From Gemmatimonadota bacterium (lineage in GTDB: Bacteria > Gemmatimonadota > Gemmatimonadetes > Gemmatimonadales > GWC2-71-9), in the NCBI GenBank assembly GCA_003221035.1, contig QHUB01000042.1, forward strand, positions 1-34,458: a stretch of DNA of 34,458 bases. The letters are read 5' to 3'. The translations under genes and the position numbers were made by a program. This document shows, piece after piece, positions 1 to 8,328 of this stretch. Position 1 is the stretch's first letter, and each line of letters opens with the position of its first letter. The notes below the pieces were generated by a model that did no database searches, was not told where the DNA came from, and was given only the letters and a program-made list of their open reading frames with translations.

Positions 1-2
1 GC

Positions 3-1649
3 AGGCTCATCGACAGCGCCCACGTCACGAACCTGATCACGCGACTTAGCGCCGATCCCGCCACCATCGCGACGCAGAACAATCTGCTCCAGCGCATCGC
101 CGAGAGCACGCGGCTCGGCATTCCCCTGACGATCAGCACCGACCCGCGCAATCACTTCCAGAGCGTGGTCGGCGCGACCGTGCAAACCAATAAGTTCTCG
201 CAGTGGCCCGAGGCACTTGGCTTCGCCGCGATCGGCGACACCGCGCTGACTCGGGCGTTCGGCGACATCGCGCGGCAGGAGTACCGGGCCGTCGGCATCC
301 AGATGGCCCTCTCGCCGCAGGCCGACCTCGCGACCGAGCCGCGTTGGGGCCGGATCGCGGGCACGTTCGGCGAAGATGCCGCGCTGGCCGAGCGAATGGT
401 CCGCGCCTACGTCGCCGGATTCCAGCACGGTGAAACCGGCCTCGATACCGGAAGCGTTGTCACCGTCGTGAAGCACTGGGTGGGATACGGCGCCGCGAAA
501 GACGGATTCGACAGCCACAACTTCTACGGCCGGTTCGCGACGTTCACGGGCCCGAACCTCGATTATCACATTCGTCCATTCCTGGGCGCCTTTGCTGCCC
601 ACGCGGCCGGCGTGATGCCGACCTATTCGATTCTCCAGGGCGCCACGTGGGACGGAAAGCCGATTGAAGCAGTGGGCGCCGGCTACAACCGTCAGCTCCT
701 CACTGACATGCTGCGCGGCCGCTATGGATTCCGCGGTATCGTCGTCACCGATTGGGCAATCACATGGGATTGCAATGAGCGGTGCAGGAACGGCGCACCG
801 GCAGGCGAACGGCCCTCGTTTGCCGATTTGGGAATGCCGTGGGGGGTCGAGGATCTCTCGATGCGCGCGCGGTTCGTCAAAGCCGTGCAAGCCGGCGTGG
901 ACGAGTTCGGCGGTACCGAGCGCGGCGATATGCTGGTGGAGGCCGTGCGCGCCGGTGAGCTGAAGGAGGCGCAGCTCGACAGCGCAGTCGTGCGGATTCT
1001 CACGCAGAAGTTCGCGCAAGGGTTGTTCGAGCATCCGTACGTCGACACCGCGGCCGCGGACCGGATCGTAGGGAGCGAAGCGTTCCGCGCCGCGGGGCTC
1101 GACGCCCAGCGCCGGGCGCTGGTGCTGCTCGAGAATAAAGGAGGACTGCTGCCGCTGAAAAAAGGCGCCCTGCGCGTATACCTCCATGGCGTCGGCCCCG
1201 AGGCGGTGGCGGGCGAGGGATGGACCGTCGTGGACGATCCCGCGAAGGCGGACGTCGCGATCATGCGATTGAACGCGCCGTTCGAACGCCTGCACCCGCA
1301 GTACGTCTTCGGACAGTTCCTTCACGAAGGCAGCCTCGCCTTCAAGGATGGCGATCCCGATTTTGAAGCATTCAAGCGGGTAAGTACGGCCGTACCGACG
1401 ATCGTTACCGTGTATCTCGATCGTCCGGCGATTCTGACGCCGATCAAGGAAGGTGCGCGGGCGTTGCTCGCGAACTTTGGCGTCAGCGATGCAGCACTGA
1501 TCGACGTGTTGACGGGCCGTGGTCGGCCCGAAGGGAAGTTGCCGTTCGAGTTGCCATCGTCCATGGACGCCGTCGCCGCACAGCGGCCGGACATGCCGCA
1601 CGACAGCGCGCGGCCCCTCTATCCGTTTGGATCGGGGCTGCGTTACTGA
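3..1649 (+). CDS. Glycoside hydrolase family 3 protein (5' end outside window)
   Basis: The reading frame is open from the window edge, so the gene is truncated at its 5' end. The visible part covers the second half of the GH3 (beta/alpha)8 domain and the following alpha/beta sandwich. The likely catalytic nucleophile is the Asp of VVTDW (codon 750-752), just after the family stretch RGRYGFRG; GRIAGTFGED and VVKHWVGYG are typical substrate-side loops. The C-terminal domain begins near LVLLENKGGLLPL and ends with PLYPFGSGLRY, the usual closing motif of beta-glucosidase-type GH3 enzymes. GH3 enzymes release beta-linked glucose, xylose or N-acetylglucosamine from non-reducing ends. The two-domain layout fits beta-glucosidases/xylosidases better than single-domain NagZ. 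The substrate cannot be told from sequence. A signal peptide, if any, lies outside the window. Confidence 0.92.
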   Translation, partial: RLIDSAHVTNLITRLSADPATIATQNNLLQRIAESTRLGIPLTISTDPRNHFQSVVGATVQTNKFSQWPEALGFAAIGDTALTRAFGDIARQEYRAVGIQMALSPQADLATEPRWGRIAGTFGEDAALAERMVRAYVAGFQHGETGLDTGSVVTVVKHWVGYGAAKDGFDSHNFYGRFATFTGPNLDYHIRPFLGAFAAHAAGVMPTYSILQGATWDGKPIEAVGAGYNRQLLTDMLRGRYGFRGIVVTDWAITWDCNERCRNGAPAGERPSFADLGMPWGVEDLSMRARFVKAVQAGVDEFGGTERGDMLVEAVRAGELKEAQLDSAVVRILTQKFAQGLFEHPYVDTAAADRIVGSEAFRAAGLDAQRRALVLLENKGGLLPLKKGALRVYLHGVGPEAVAGEGWTVVDDPAKADVAIMRLNAPFERLHPQYVFGQFLHEGSLAFKDGDPDFEAFKRVSTAVPTIVTVYLDRPAILTPIKEGARALLANFGVSDAALIDVLTGRGRPEGKLPFELPSSMDAVAAQRPDMPHDSARPLYPFGSGLRY

Positions 1650-1669
1650 TTCCTTCATTGGAGGTCACC

Positions 1670-2245
1670 ATGCAGGTACGCGCTTCTCTTCTTCTGATCG
1701 CTTGTACCGCGCTGCCCACGGCGCTGACGGCTCAGGCCACGACGGCCACGACAGCGGCGCCCGCTGCCTCGGCCAATCCTGTCTCGGACGCGCTGCGCCA
1801 GATGGAGCAGCGCTTCGCGCGCATCCTCGTCGCCGCCGCCGAGGCGATGCCGGCGGACAAGTACACCTACCGTCCGACACCCGCGCAGATGAGCTTCGCG
1901 CAGATTCAGGTCCACCTCGCGAACGAGGGCAACGACCTGCTGTGCGGCAAAGTCGCCGGCGTGACCGCACCGGCGCGCGCTACCGCCGCCGATTCGACGC
2001 TGGGCAAGGACGCACTCGTCGCGCGGCTCAAGGAGACGTTTACGTTCTGCGAGCAGGCGTTTGCGAAGCTCGACGACTCGAAGCTCAACACGCCGATCCA
2101 GCTGTTTGGCCCGAGGCCGTTCTCGATGGCCGCCGCGATGTTCATCACGGTGGGAGACTGGGCCGATCACTACTCGCAGGAAGCGAATTACCTGCGCCTG
2201 AACGGCATCCTGCCGCCGACGGCGCAGCCGCGCACGGGCATGTAG
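1670..2245 (+). CDS. Exported DinB-family protein
   Basis: A 191-residue protein with a Sec signal peptide (hydrophobic residues 5-20, ending near LTAQA), followed by a DinB four-helix bundle. Histidines in QVHLANE and DWADHYSQ, plus the C-terminal YLRLNGILPP motif, match the metal-binding scaffold of DinB/DinB_2 proteins. Many relatives are thiol-dependent transferases or have no known function. The ATG at 1670 is preferred because GGAGGT lies 4 nt upstream; an in-frame TTG at 1658 would swallow that ribosome binding site. It lies 20 nt after the GH3 gene and 15 nt before the next gene, so co-transcription is likely. DinB proteins are usually cytosolic, so the signal peptide is notable. The function is unassigned. 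Confidence 0.88.
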   Translation: MQVRASLLLIACTALPTALTAQATTATTAAPAASANPVSDALRQMEQRFARILVAAAEAMPADKYTYRPTPAQMSFAQIQVHLANEGNDLLCGKVAGVTAPARATAADSTLGKDALVARLKETFTFCEQAFAKLDDSKLNTPIQLFGPRPFSMAAAMFITVGDWADHYSQEANYLRLNGILPPTAQPRTGM

Positions 2246-2260
2246 CAGCGACAGAGACAG

Positions 2261-2695
2261 ATGACAGTGAGAACCGGCTGGAGGTCGACGTCACCATCGG
2301 GCTGGACTTCGTGGGCACGCGCATTCCTGGCTCTCGCGTGCGTGACGGCCCTGGTGGTGACGTCGGCCTGCAGTCACGGCTCCAAGCCGGAAGGCCCGCC
2401 CAAGGCGGACTACAGCACACTCACCGCCGCGGAGCTCAGCCAGCGCCAGTTTTATTCCGCGTTCGAGGCGGTCCAGACGTTGCGACCAAACTGGTTGAGT
2501 CAGCGCGGGTCCGGCGACCCCGTTCAGGTCTATGTCGACGACAACCACGTCGGCGGGGTCGAGGTCCTCAAGTCGATTCGCATCTCCAGCGTGGGGCAAA
2601 TGCGGCATATCGATGGCATCCAGGCGCCCGCTCGCTACGGGGCGGGCCACGAAGGCGGGGTCATCCTCGTTTCGACCCGGGCTGTCAGGCACTGA
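2261..2695 (+). CDS. Small lipoprotein with TonB-receptor plug-like domain
   Basis: A 144-residue protein with an N-terminal hydrophobic segment (about residues 20-36) ending in VVTSAC, a weak lipobox. After a short linker, the sequence VQVYVDDNHVGGVEVLKSI, then V..MRHIDGI, then ARYGAGHEGGVILVSTR follows the order of the plug domain of TonB-dependent receptors (variable-loop Gly, an I-x-x-I segment, and the closing YG....GVI.V.T). No beta-barrel follows, so this is a stand-alone plug-like protein. From general knowledge, similar small proteins are frequent in Gemmatimonadota. It may be an outer-membrane-associated lipoprotein, but the role is unknown. The start ATG has only a weak AGAGACAG-type ribosome site. 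Confidence 0.75.
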   Translation: MTVRTGWRSTSPSGWTSWARAFLALACVTALVVTSACSHGSKPEGPPKADYSTLTAAELSQRQFYSAFEAVQTLRPNWLSQRGSGDPVQVYVDDNHVGGVEVLKSIRISSVGQMRHIDGIQAPARYGAGHEGGVILVSTRAVRH

Positions 2696-2713
2696 GCACC
2701 AGGGCCAGATCTC

Positions 2714-3496
2714 ATGGAAGTCATCGTCCAATCGAATTACGCCGCGATGAGCAAAGTCGCGGCCCAGATCGTCGCGGAGCTGCTCAATACCAAGCCCAAC
2801 GCCGTGCTCGGCATGGCGACGGGCTCGACGCCGCTCGGTCTGTACCAGGAGCTCGTGCGGCTCCATAAGAAGGAGCAGCTCGACTTCTCGCGGGTGACCA
2901 CCTTCAATCTGGACGAGTACGTCGGCCTGAACGTCAACCATCCGCAGAGCTATCACTACTTCATGCACGAGCATTTTTTCCAGCACGTGAACATCCCGCC
3001 GCACAACATCAACATCCCGTCCGGAACGACCAGCAACTATCCCGCCTTCTGCCAGTGGTATGAGAACCGCATCGTCGAGTGTGGCGGCATCGACCTGCAG
3101 ATCCTCGGCATCGGGACGGACGGGCACATCGGCTTCAACGAGCCCACGAGCTCGCTGAACTCGCGCACGCGACTCAAGACCCTCTCCAAGCAGACGATCG
3201 ACGACAACGCGCGGTTCTTCGAGCGGCGCGAAGACGTCCCCGTCTACGCTATCACGATGGGTGTGGGAACGATCCTCGAAGCCCGCAAGCTCGTGCTCGT
3301 GGCGAGCGGTCCAGGAAAGGCCAAGGCCATCGCGCAGACCGTCGAGGGGCCGGTCACGAGCATGGTGACCGCGAGCGCCCTGCAGCTGCACAAGGACGCC
3401 GTCGTCATCGTCGATGCAGAAGCGGCGAGTCAACTGACGATGCGCGACTACTACGACTTCATCTACGCAGCCAAGCCCGCCGCGCCGAGACCCTAG
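2714..3496 (+). CDS. nagB: Glucosamine-6-phosphate deaminase
   Basis: A 260-residue cytosolic enzyme that converts glucosamine 6-phosphate to fructose 6-phosphate and ammonia, the last step of amino-sugar catabolism. The family signature LGIGTDGHIGFNEP is present at residues 131-144. The catalytic residues of the Escherichia coli enzyme map to D67 (in FNLDEYVGL), D136, H138 and E143. The phosphate loop MATGSTPLGLYQ is intact at residues 34-45. The length is normal. It lies 18 nt after the plug-like lipoprotein and 56 nt before the LVIVD gene. No nagA or GlcNAc kinase is visible in the window; the upstream GH3 gene could supply amino sugars, but that is only suggested by position. Confidence 0.97.
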   Translation: MEVIVQSNYAAMSKVAAQIVAELLNTKPNAVLGMATGSTPLGLYQELVRLHKKEQLDFSRVTTFNLDEYVGLNVNHPQSYHYFMHEHFFQHVNIPPHNINIPSGTTSNYPAFCQWYENRIVECGGIDLQILGIGTDGHIGFNEPTSSLNSRTRLKTLSKQTIDDNARFFERREDVPVYAITMGVGTILEARKLVLVASGPGKAKAIAQTVEGPVTSMVTASALQLHKDAVVIVDAEAASQLTMRDYYDFIYAAKPAAPRP

Positions 3497-3552
3497 ACGA
3501 GCCCCCACAGCAGCCGTACGTTCACCGCCCCTTCGAAACGGAGCACCTACTC

Positions 3553-5520
3553 GTGGTTACGCAGCGCCTCGGCATTTTTCTGCTCGCATCAGCCGCCATC
3601 GCCGCTTGTCTCTCAGCACAGGAGCGCGCCGGTGGCACGCCGGTCCGCGATGCCCGCGTCGGGCTGAAGGCTGGCTGGTGGGATGCCGCGCAGGCGGCCT
3701 GGAACATGCGGCTCGTCTCCACGAGCAAACCGCCCGCGGAGTTCATTCCAACCGAGCCGGGCGACTTCAGCTATATGAACTCGGATGTGGCGTTCAAAGG
3801 CAATTACGTCATTCAGGGCAACTTTCAGGGATATTCGATCTGGGATGTCACCGACCCGTCCCAGCCCAAACTCGTTCACGCCGAGCGCTGCCCGGAGCAG
3901 CAGAACGACGTCTCGGTATACAAGAATCTGCTGTTTCTCTCCGGCGAATCGCAGAACGGTCGCGTCGACTGCGGGCCGCAGGGCGTCCAGGCACCGGCAA
4001 GCCCCGAGCGCTTCCGCGGCGTTCGCGTCATCGACATCAGCGATCTCACCAAGCCGCGCATCGTCGCAAATGTCCAAACCTGCCGCGGCTCGCATACGCA
4101 TACGCTGGTCACTGATCCGAAGGACACGAGCGTCGTCTACATCTACGTCTCGGGCCAGGCGCCGGTGCGTCCCGCTGAGGAGCTGGCAGGCTGCTCCGGT
4201 GCGCTACCCTATCAGGACACGGCCTCCGCGCGATTCCGCATCGACATCATCCGTGTGCCGCTCGCGCATCCTGAACAGGCGAGCATCGTCAGCCGGCCGC
4301 GCATCTTCGAGGCGCTGAACGCGCCGCCGAGCCACGGGCCGAGCTCGACCGACTCCGCCACCGCCACGCACTTCGCGGACTCGGCGTCGGCGACCGGCGC
4401 GTACGTCATCAAATTCCAGGGGTCCCCCATCGTGCTGCCGCCGCCGTTCGTGCAGCCGTTGCTGGACAGCATTGCGAAGAAGAACGGCCGGACGGCGGCG
4501 AACGGCGCCGACAGCGCGGCACTGCGCGGCGCGATCCAGGGCATCATCGACGCTGAATTCGGCGCACCGAAAGGGCCGACCGGGCAGCCGATGGGTCCTG
4601 ATCAGTGCCACGACATCACTGTCTACCCGCAGATGGGCCTCGCCGGCGGCGCGTGCGCAGGGTACGGCCTGCTGCTCGACATTCGCGATCCGGCGCATCC
4701 GGTTCGCCTCGCCGCCGCGTCGGACTCGAACTTTGCCTACTGGCACTCCGCGACGTTCAGCAACGACGCCACCAAGGTGATCTTCACGGACGAATGGGGC
4801 GGCGGCGTGGCGCCGCGCTGCCGTGCCACGGACAAGCCGGAGTGGGGCGCCGACGCAATCTTCACGCTCGAAAACCGCCGTGCTTTGCAATTCCGCGGCT
4901 ACTACAAGCCGGCCGCGCCGCAGACGTCTACCGAGAACTGCGTCGCGCACAACGGCAACGTCATTCCGGTGCCCGGGCGCGACATCATGATTCAGGGCTG
5001 GTATCAGGGCGGCGTCTCGCTGTTCGACTTCACTGATCCCGCGCATCCCATGGAGATCGCGTACTTCGATCGCGGTCCGATGGACTCGACCAAGCTCGAG
5101 ATGGCGGGCAGCTGGTCGGCGTACTGGTACAACGGCTACATCTACAGCACCGAGATCTCGCGCGGACTCGATGTGTTCGAGCTCCAGCCCAGCGCGCTCT
5201 TGTCACAGAACGAGATCGACGCCGCGAAGCTCGTGAAGGTCGCCTACCAGAACGTTCAGGATCAGCAACGCGCGACGTGGCCGGCGAGCTTTGTGGTGGC
5301 GCGCGCGTATGTCGACCAGCTCGAGCGCTCGAAAGGCCTGCCCGCAGACAGGATTAGCGCCGTACGCACATCGCTCACGAATGCCGAGCGCGCGAGCGGG
5401 GCGAGCCGGAAGAATGCCTTGACCGCGCTCGCTACCCAGCTCGACCGCGACGCGGCGGGCTCTGCCGATTCAAAAAAGGTCCTCGCCGTGGCTGCGGTAG
5501 CCCGGGCGCTCGCGCGGTAG
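3553..5520 (+). CDS. Exported LVIVD-repeat beta-propeller protein
   Basis: A 655-residue protein with a Sec signal peptide (FLLASAAIAACLSAQ). The GTG start at 3553 is chosen because GGAG ends 9 nt upstream and the signal peptide begins there; the same frame is open back to about 3079 but that part overlaps nagB. LVIVD-type blades are visible: YSIWDVTDPSQPKLV, VRVIDISDLTKPRIV, YGLLLDIRDPAHPVRL and VSLFDFTDPAHPMEI. Such proteins fold as surface or periplasmic beta-propellers; no enzymatic activity is established for this group. A roughly 100-residue alpha-helical tail follows the last blade (about residue 555 onward), rich in Ala, Arg and Asp, function unknown. It is probably the last gene of its transcription unit, since a perfect palindrome lies 36 nt downstream. 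Confidence 0.88.
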   Translation: MVTQRLGIFLLASAAIAACLSAQERAGGTPVRDARVGLKAGWWDAAQAAWNMRLVSTSKPPAEFIPTEPGDFSYMNSDVAFKGNYVIQGNFQGYSIWDVTDPSQPKLVHAERCPEQQNDVSVYKNLLFLSGESQNGRVDCGPQGVQAPASPERFRGVRVIDISDLTKPRIVANVQTCRGSHTHTLVTDPKDTSVVYIYVSGQAPVRPAEELAGCSGALPYQDTASARFRIDIIRVPLAHPEQASIVSRPRIFEALNAPPSHGPSSTDSATATHFADSASATGAYVIKFQGSPIVLPPPFVQPLLDSIAKKNGRTAANGADSAALRGAIQGIIDAEFGAPKGPTGQPMGPDQCHDITVYPQMGLAGGACAGYGLLLDIRDPAHPVRLAAASDSNFAYWHSATFSNDATKVIFTDEWGGGVAPRCRATDKPEWGADAIFTLENRRALQFRGYYKPAAPQTSTENCVAHNGNVIPVPGRDIMIQGWYQGGVSLFDFTDPAHPMEIAYFDRGPMDSTKLEMAGSWSAYWYNGYIYSTEISRGLDVFELQPSALLSQNEIDAAKLVKVAYQNVQDQQRATWPASFVVARAYVDQLERSKGLPADRISAVRTSLTNAERASGASRKNALTALATQLDRDAAGSADSKKVLAVAAVARALAR

Positions 5521-5556
5521 TTCCGCAACAGGCCACGACGCTAATGCCGATAGACA

Positions 5557-5584
5557 GTAGGGGCGCAGCATGCTGCGCCCCTAC
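5557..5584. repeat. Perfect 28-bp palindrome between LVIVD and GH30 genes
   Basis: Arms 5557-5570 (GTAGGGGCGCAGCA) and 5571-5584 are exact reverse complements with no loop; bases outside do not extend the pairing. It sits in a 208-bp gene-free stretch (5521-5728). It could act as a terminator hairpin for the LVIVD gene, but no T-run follows on either strand, so a dispersed palindromic element is equally possible. Nothing else recognisable lies between 5585 and the GH30 ribosome site. Confidence 0.7.
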
Positions 5585-5728
5585 CTAGTTTCCCGCCCTA
5601 CCGGCCGCGAACGACTGAAACAACCATTTCCGGGTTGCGTCATCCAACCAGGAAACCATCTCGCTAAGAAGCAGGTGGACAGCGTCTAACGCAGGCGGTA
5701 TTGTCGCTCCTCTCGGAAAGGGGAGCGC

Positions 5729-7135
5729 GTGAACGCCCTGCTGGTTCTCCTGCTGCTTCAGCAACCCACGCTGATCGGTAAGCGTGCGGTGGTCTATACG
5801 ACCGCCGATAGCTCGGCCCTGCGCCTTTCCCCCGACACGCTCTCGTTCCAGCCGGCCGCCGCGATTTCCGAAGGTCAGGTCTACGTCTTCGCGGACCCGC
5901 GCCGCACGTTCCAGACGATGATCGGCATTGGCGGCGCGCTCACCGACGCCGCCGCCGAGACGTTTGCGAAGCTGCCCGCGGCGCAACAGGACTCACTGCT
6001 GGCCGCGTACTACAGCACGGATCGCGGCATCGGCTACACGCTCGCGCGCACGAACATCAATAGCTGCGACTTCTCGAGCGCGAGCTACACGTACGTCACC
6101 GACGGCGACAAGACGCTCGCCAGCTTCAACATCGCGCCCGATCTCCGGTTCAAGATTCCCTTGATCAAGCGCGCGCTGGCCGCGAGCGGCAACCGCATGA
6201 AGCTCTTCGCGAGTCCGTGGAGCCCGCCGGCCTACATGAAGGACAACAACGACATGCTCCACGGCGGGCATCTGCGCGCCGAGTATCGCGAGGCCTGGGC
6301 GCTCTACTACACAAAATTCGTCGAGCAATATCGTCGAGCTGGAGTCCCCGTGTGGGCCATCACGATCCAGAACGAGCCGATGGCCACGCAGACCTGGGAA
6401 TCATGCATCTACCAGCCCGAGGACGAGCGCGACTTTCTCCGCGACTACCTCGGCCCCGTGATGGCGCGGCGCGGCCTCAAGGACGTGAACATCATCGTCT
6501 GGGATCACAACCGCGACCTGATCGTGCAGCGCGCGCAGACGATCTTCGACGATCCCAAGGCCGCGCCGTACGCGTGGGGTATCGGCTTTCATTGGTACGA
6601 AGACTGGTCGGGCGGCACGCAGATGTACGACAACGTGGCGTTGGTACACACGCTCTATCCGGCCAAACATCTGATCTTCACCGAGGGCACTCCAGCGAAT
6701 TTCGACTCGACGGCGTACGGCCGCTGGAATCTGGGCGAGGCCTACGGGCGGTCGATGATTCACGATTTCAATTCGGGCGCCGAGGCGTGGACCGACTGGA
6801 ACATTCTGCTCGATGAGAAAGGCGGGCCCAATCATGTCGGCAACTTCTGTTTTGCGCCGATCCACGCGGATACACGTACGGGCCGGCTGATTTACACGAA
6901 CTCGTACTACTACATCGGCCACTTCTCGAAATTCATTCGGCCCGGCGCCAGGCGCATCGCCGTCGCGCCGAGCCGCAGCATGCTGCTCGCGACCGGGTTC
7001 GTGAATCCCGATGGCACCGTGGCAATCGTCGTGATGAATCCAACGGCGAAGGCGAGCGACTATCACATCCGTATTGGGACCGCGGCCGTGACGGTGCCGT
7101 CTCGCCCCCACTCCATTCAGACGGTGGTGTTCTAG
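5729..7135 (+). CDS. Glycoside hydrolase family 30 protein (glucosylceramidase type)
   Basis: A 468-residue enzyme of GH30 with the (beta/alpha)8 plus side beta-domain layout. The family start FQTMIGIGGALTDAAAET is at residues 61-78. The acid/base Glu is E216 in TIQNEP and the nucleophile is E319 in FTEGT; GFHWYEDW and SPWSPPAYMK are further family motifs. GH30 members of this type cleave beta-1,6-glucan, beta-glucosides or beta-xylosides with retention. The N-terminus (LLVLLLLQQ) is a short signal peptide, so the enzyme is probably exported. It starts with GTG at 5729 behind GGGGAG. It is the first gene of the operon at 5729-10480; the next gene begins on the base after its stop codon. Confidence 0.94.
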   Translation: MNALLVLLLLQQPTLIGKRAVVYTTADSSALRLSPDTLSFQPAAAISEGQVYVFADPRRTFQTMIGIGGALTDAAAETFAKLPAAQQDSLLAAYYSTDRGIGYTLARTNINSCDFSSASYTYVTDGDKTLASFNIAPDLRFKIPLIKRALAASGNRMKLFASPWSPPAYMKDNNDMLHGGHLRAEYREAWALYYTKFVEQYRRAGVPVWAITIQNEPMATQTWESCIYQPEDERDFLRDYLGPVMARRGLKDVNIIVWDHNRDLIVQRAQTIFDDPKAAPYAWGIGFHWYEDWSGGTQMYDNVALVHTLYPAKHLIFTEGTPANFDSTAYGRWNLGEAYGRSMIHDFNSGAEAWTDWNILLDEKGGPNHVGNFCFAPIHADTRTGRLIYTNSYYYIGHFSKFIRPGARRIAVAPSRSMLLATGFVNPDGTVAIVVMNPTAKASDYHIRIGTAAVTVPSRPHSIQTVVF

Positions 7136-8308
7136 ATGTCCGTCCGGCACGCTCTCCTCTGGTGTATTGGCTCCGCCGTGATCCTTGGTGGCGCCCGCCC
7201 CCGGCCGAGACCCCCGCTCGACAACGGCCTCGCGCGTACGCCACCGATGGGGTGGAACAGCTGGAATCACTTCGGATGCGACGTCAGCGCACAGCTGATC
7301 AGGGAGACCGCGGACGCGATCACCGCGAGCGGCATGCGCGACGCCGGATATCAGTACGTCGTCATCGACGACTGCTGGCAGGTGGCCCGCGATCGCTCCG
7401 GCCGCATCGTCGCCGATTCGACGCGGTTTCCTGGCGGGATCAAACCGCTCGCCGATTACGTCCATTCGAAGGGACTCAAATTCGGCATTTACACCGACGC
7501 CGGCCGGCGCACGTGCCAGGGCCGGCCGGGGACGTATGGCTCGGAGGAGCTCGATGCCCGCACGTACGCCGAATGGGGCGTCGATTACGTGAAAGAAGAC
7601 TGGTGCAACGCGCAGGGCCTCGATGCGCCGGCACAGTACGCGAAGTTCCGGGACGCGCTCGCGAAGTCGGGCCGGGCGATCGTATTCAGTATCTGCGAGT
7701 GGGGCTCGAATCAGCCGTGGAAGTGGGGACCGCGCACCGGCAACCTCTGGCGCACCACCGGGGACATCGAGGACTCGTGGGCAAGCATGATCAGCCGGGT
7801 CGATCTCAATGCCCAGTACGCGCTCGCCGAGGGTCCCGGCGGCTGGAACGATCCCGACATGCTCGAGATCGGGAACGGCGGGATGACCGAGGACGAGTAC
7901 CGCGCGCACTTCAGCCTGTGGGCGGTCATGGCGGCGCCGCTCCTGGCCGGCAACGATGTGCGCACGATGAGCGCGGCGACCCGCGACATCCTCACGAACA
8001 AGGAAGTGATCGCGGTCGATCAGGACTCACTGGGGATCCAGGGCATGATCGTGGAGCTGCCTGGGCCCGATCTTCAGGTGTGGGCGAAGCCGCTCGCCGA
8101 CAGCTCGCGGGCCGTCGTGCTCCTGAACCGCTCGGCATTGCAGACGGTGATCACCGTGCCGTGGTGGTCGCTGCGCCTCAAGGGGACGGCCAAGGTGCGC
8201 AATGTCTGGACGCACACCGACGTCGGCAGCTTCGATCGCCAGTTCAGCGCGACCGTGCCGGCGCACGGGGCCGTCATGGTCCGAATCACGAGCGTGGCTG
8301 GCAACTGA
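7136..8308 (+). CDS. Glycoside hydrolase family 27 protein (alpha-galactosidase type)
   Basis: A 390-residue GH27 enzyme. The family opening RTPPMGWNSWNHFGCD is at residues 34-49. The nucleophile is D155 in YVKEDWCN and the acid/base is D210 in TTGDIEDSW, matching D170 and D231 of human alpha-galactosidase A. GGWNDPDMLEIGN is also intact, and a C-terminal beta-domain is present. GH27 covers alpha-galactosidases, alpha-N-acetylgalactosaminidases and some isomaltodextranases; alpha-galactosidase is most likely. A hydrophobic N-terminus (ALLWCIGSAVILGGA) suggests export. Its ATG directly abuts the TAG stop of the GH30 gene, so the two are probably translated together. Confidence 0.94.
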   Translation: MSVRHALLWCIGSAVILGGARPRPRPPLDNGLARTPPMGWNSWNHFGCDVSAQLIRETADAITASGMRDAGYQYVVIDDCWQVARDRSGRIVADSTRFPGGIKPLADYVHSKGLKFGIYTDAGRRTCQGRPGTYGSEELDARTYAEWGVDYVKEDWCNAQGLDAPAQYAKFRDALAKSGRAIVFSICEWGSNQPWKWGPRTGNLWRTTGDIEDSWASMISRVDLNAQYALAEGPGGWNDPDMLEIGNGGMTEDEYRAHFSLWAVMAAPLLAGNDVRTMSAATRDILTNKEVIAVDQDSLGIQGMIVELPGPDLQVWAKPLADSSRAVVLLNRSALQTVITVPWWSLRLKGTAKVRNVWTHTDVGSFDRQFSATVPAHGAVMVRITSVAGN

Positions 8309-8328
8309 AATGTCATAACGGAGGACCT

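Noticed and set aside
2291-3508. Long minus-strand open frame opposite nagB
   Set aside because: It is antisense to nagB and the plug-like gene, with no domain or ribosome site; GC-rich DNA gives such open frames by chance.
3079-3552. Upstream extension of the LVIVD reading frame
   Set aside because: It overlaps nagB in another frame, has the Arg/Ala-rich composition of an out-of-frame GC-rich translation, and the signal peptide and ribosome site begin at 3553.
6401-7909. 502-codon minus-strand open frame opposite GH30/GH27
   Set aside because: It spans the junction of two well-supported genes and shows no recognisable motif.
7162-8328. Upstream extension of the Tat oxidoreductase frame
   Set aside because: It is the out-of-frame shadow of the GH27 gene; GGAGG and the twin-arginine signal fix the start at 8329.
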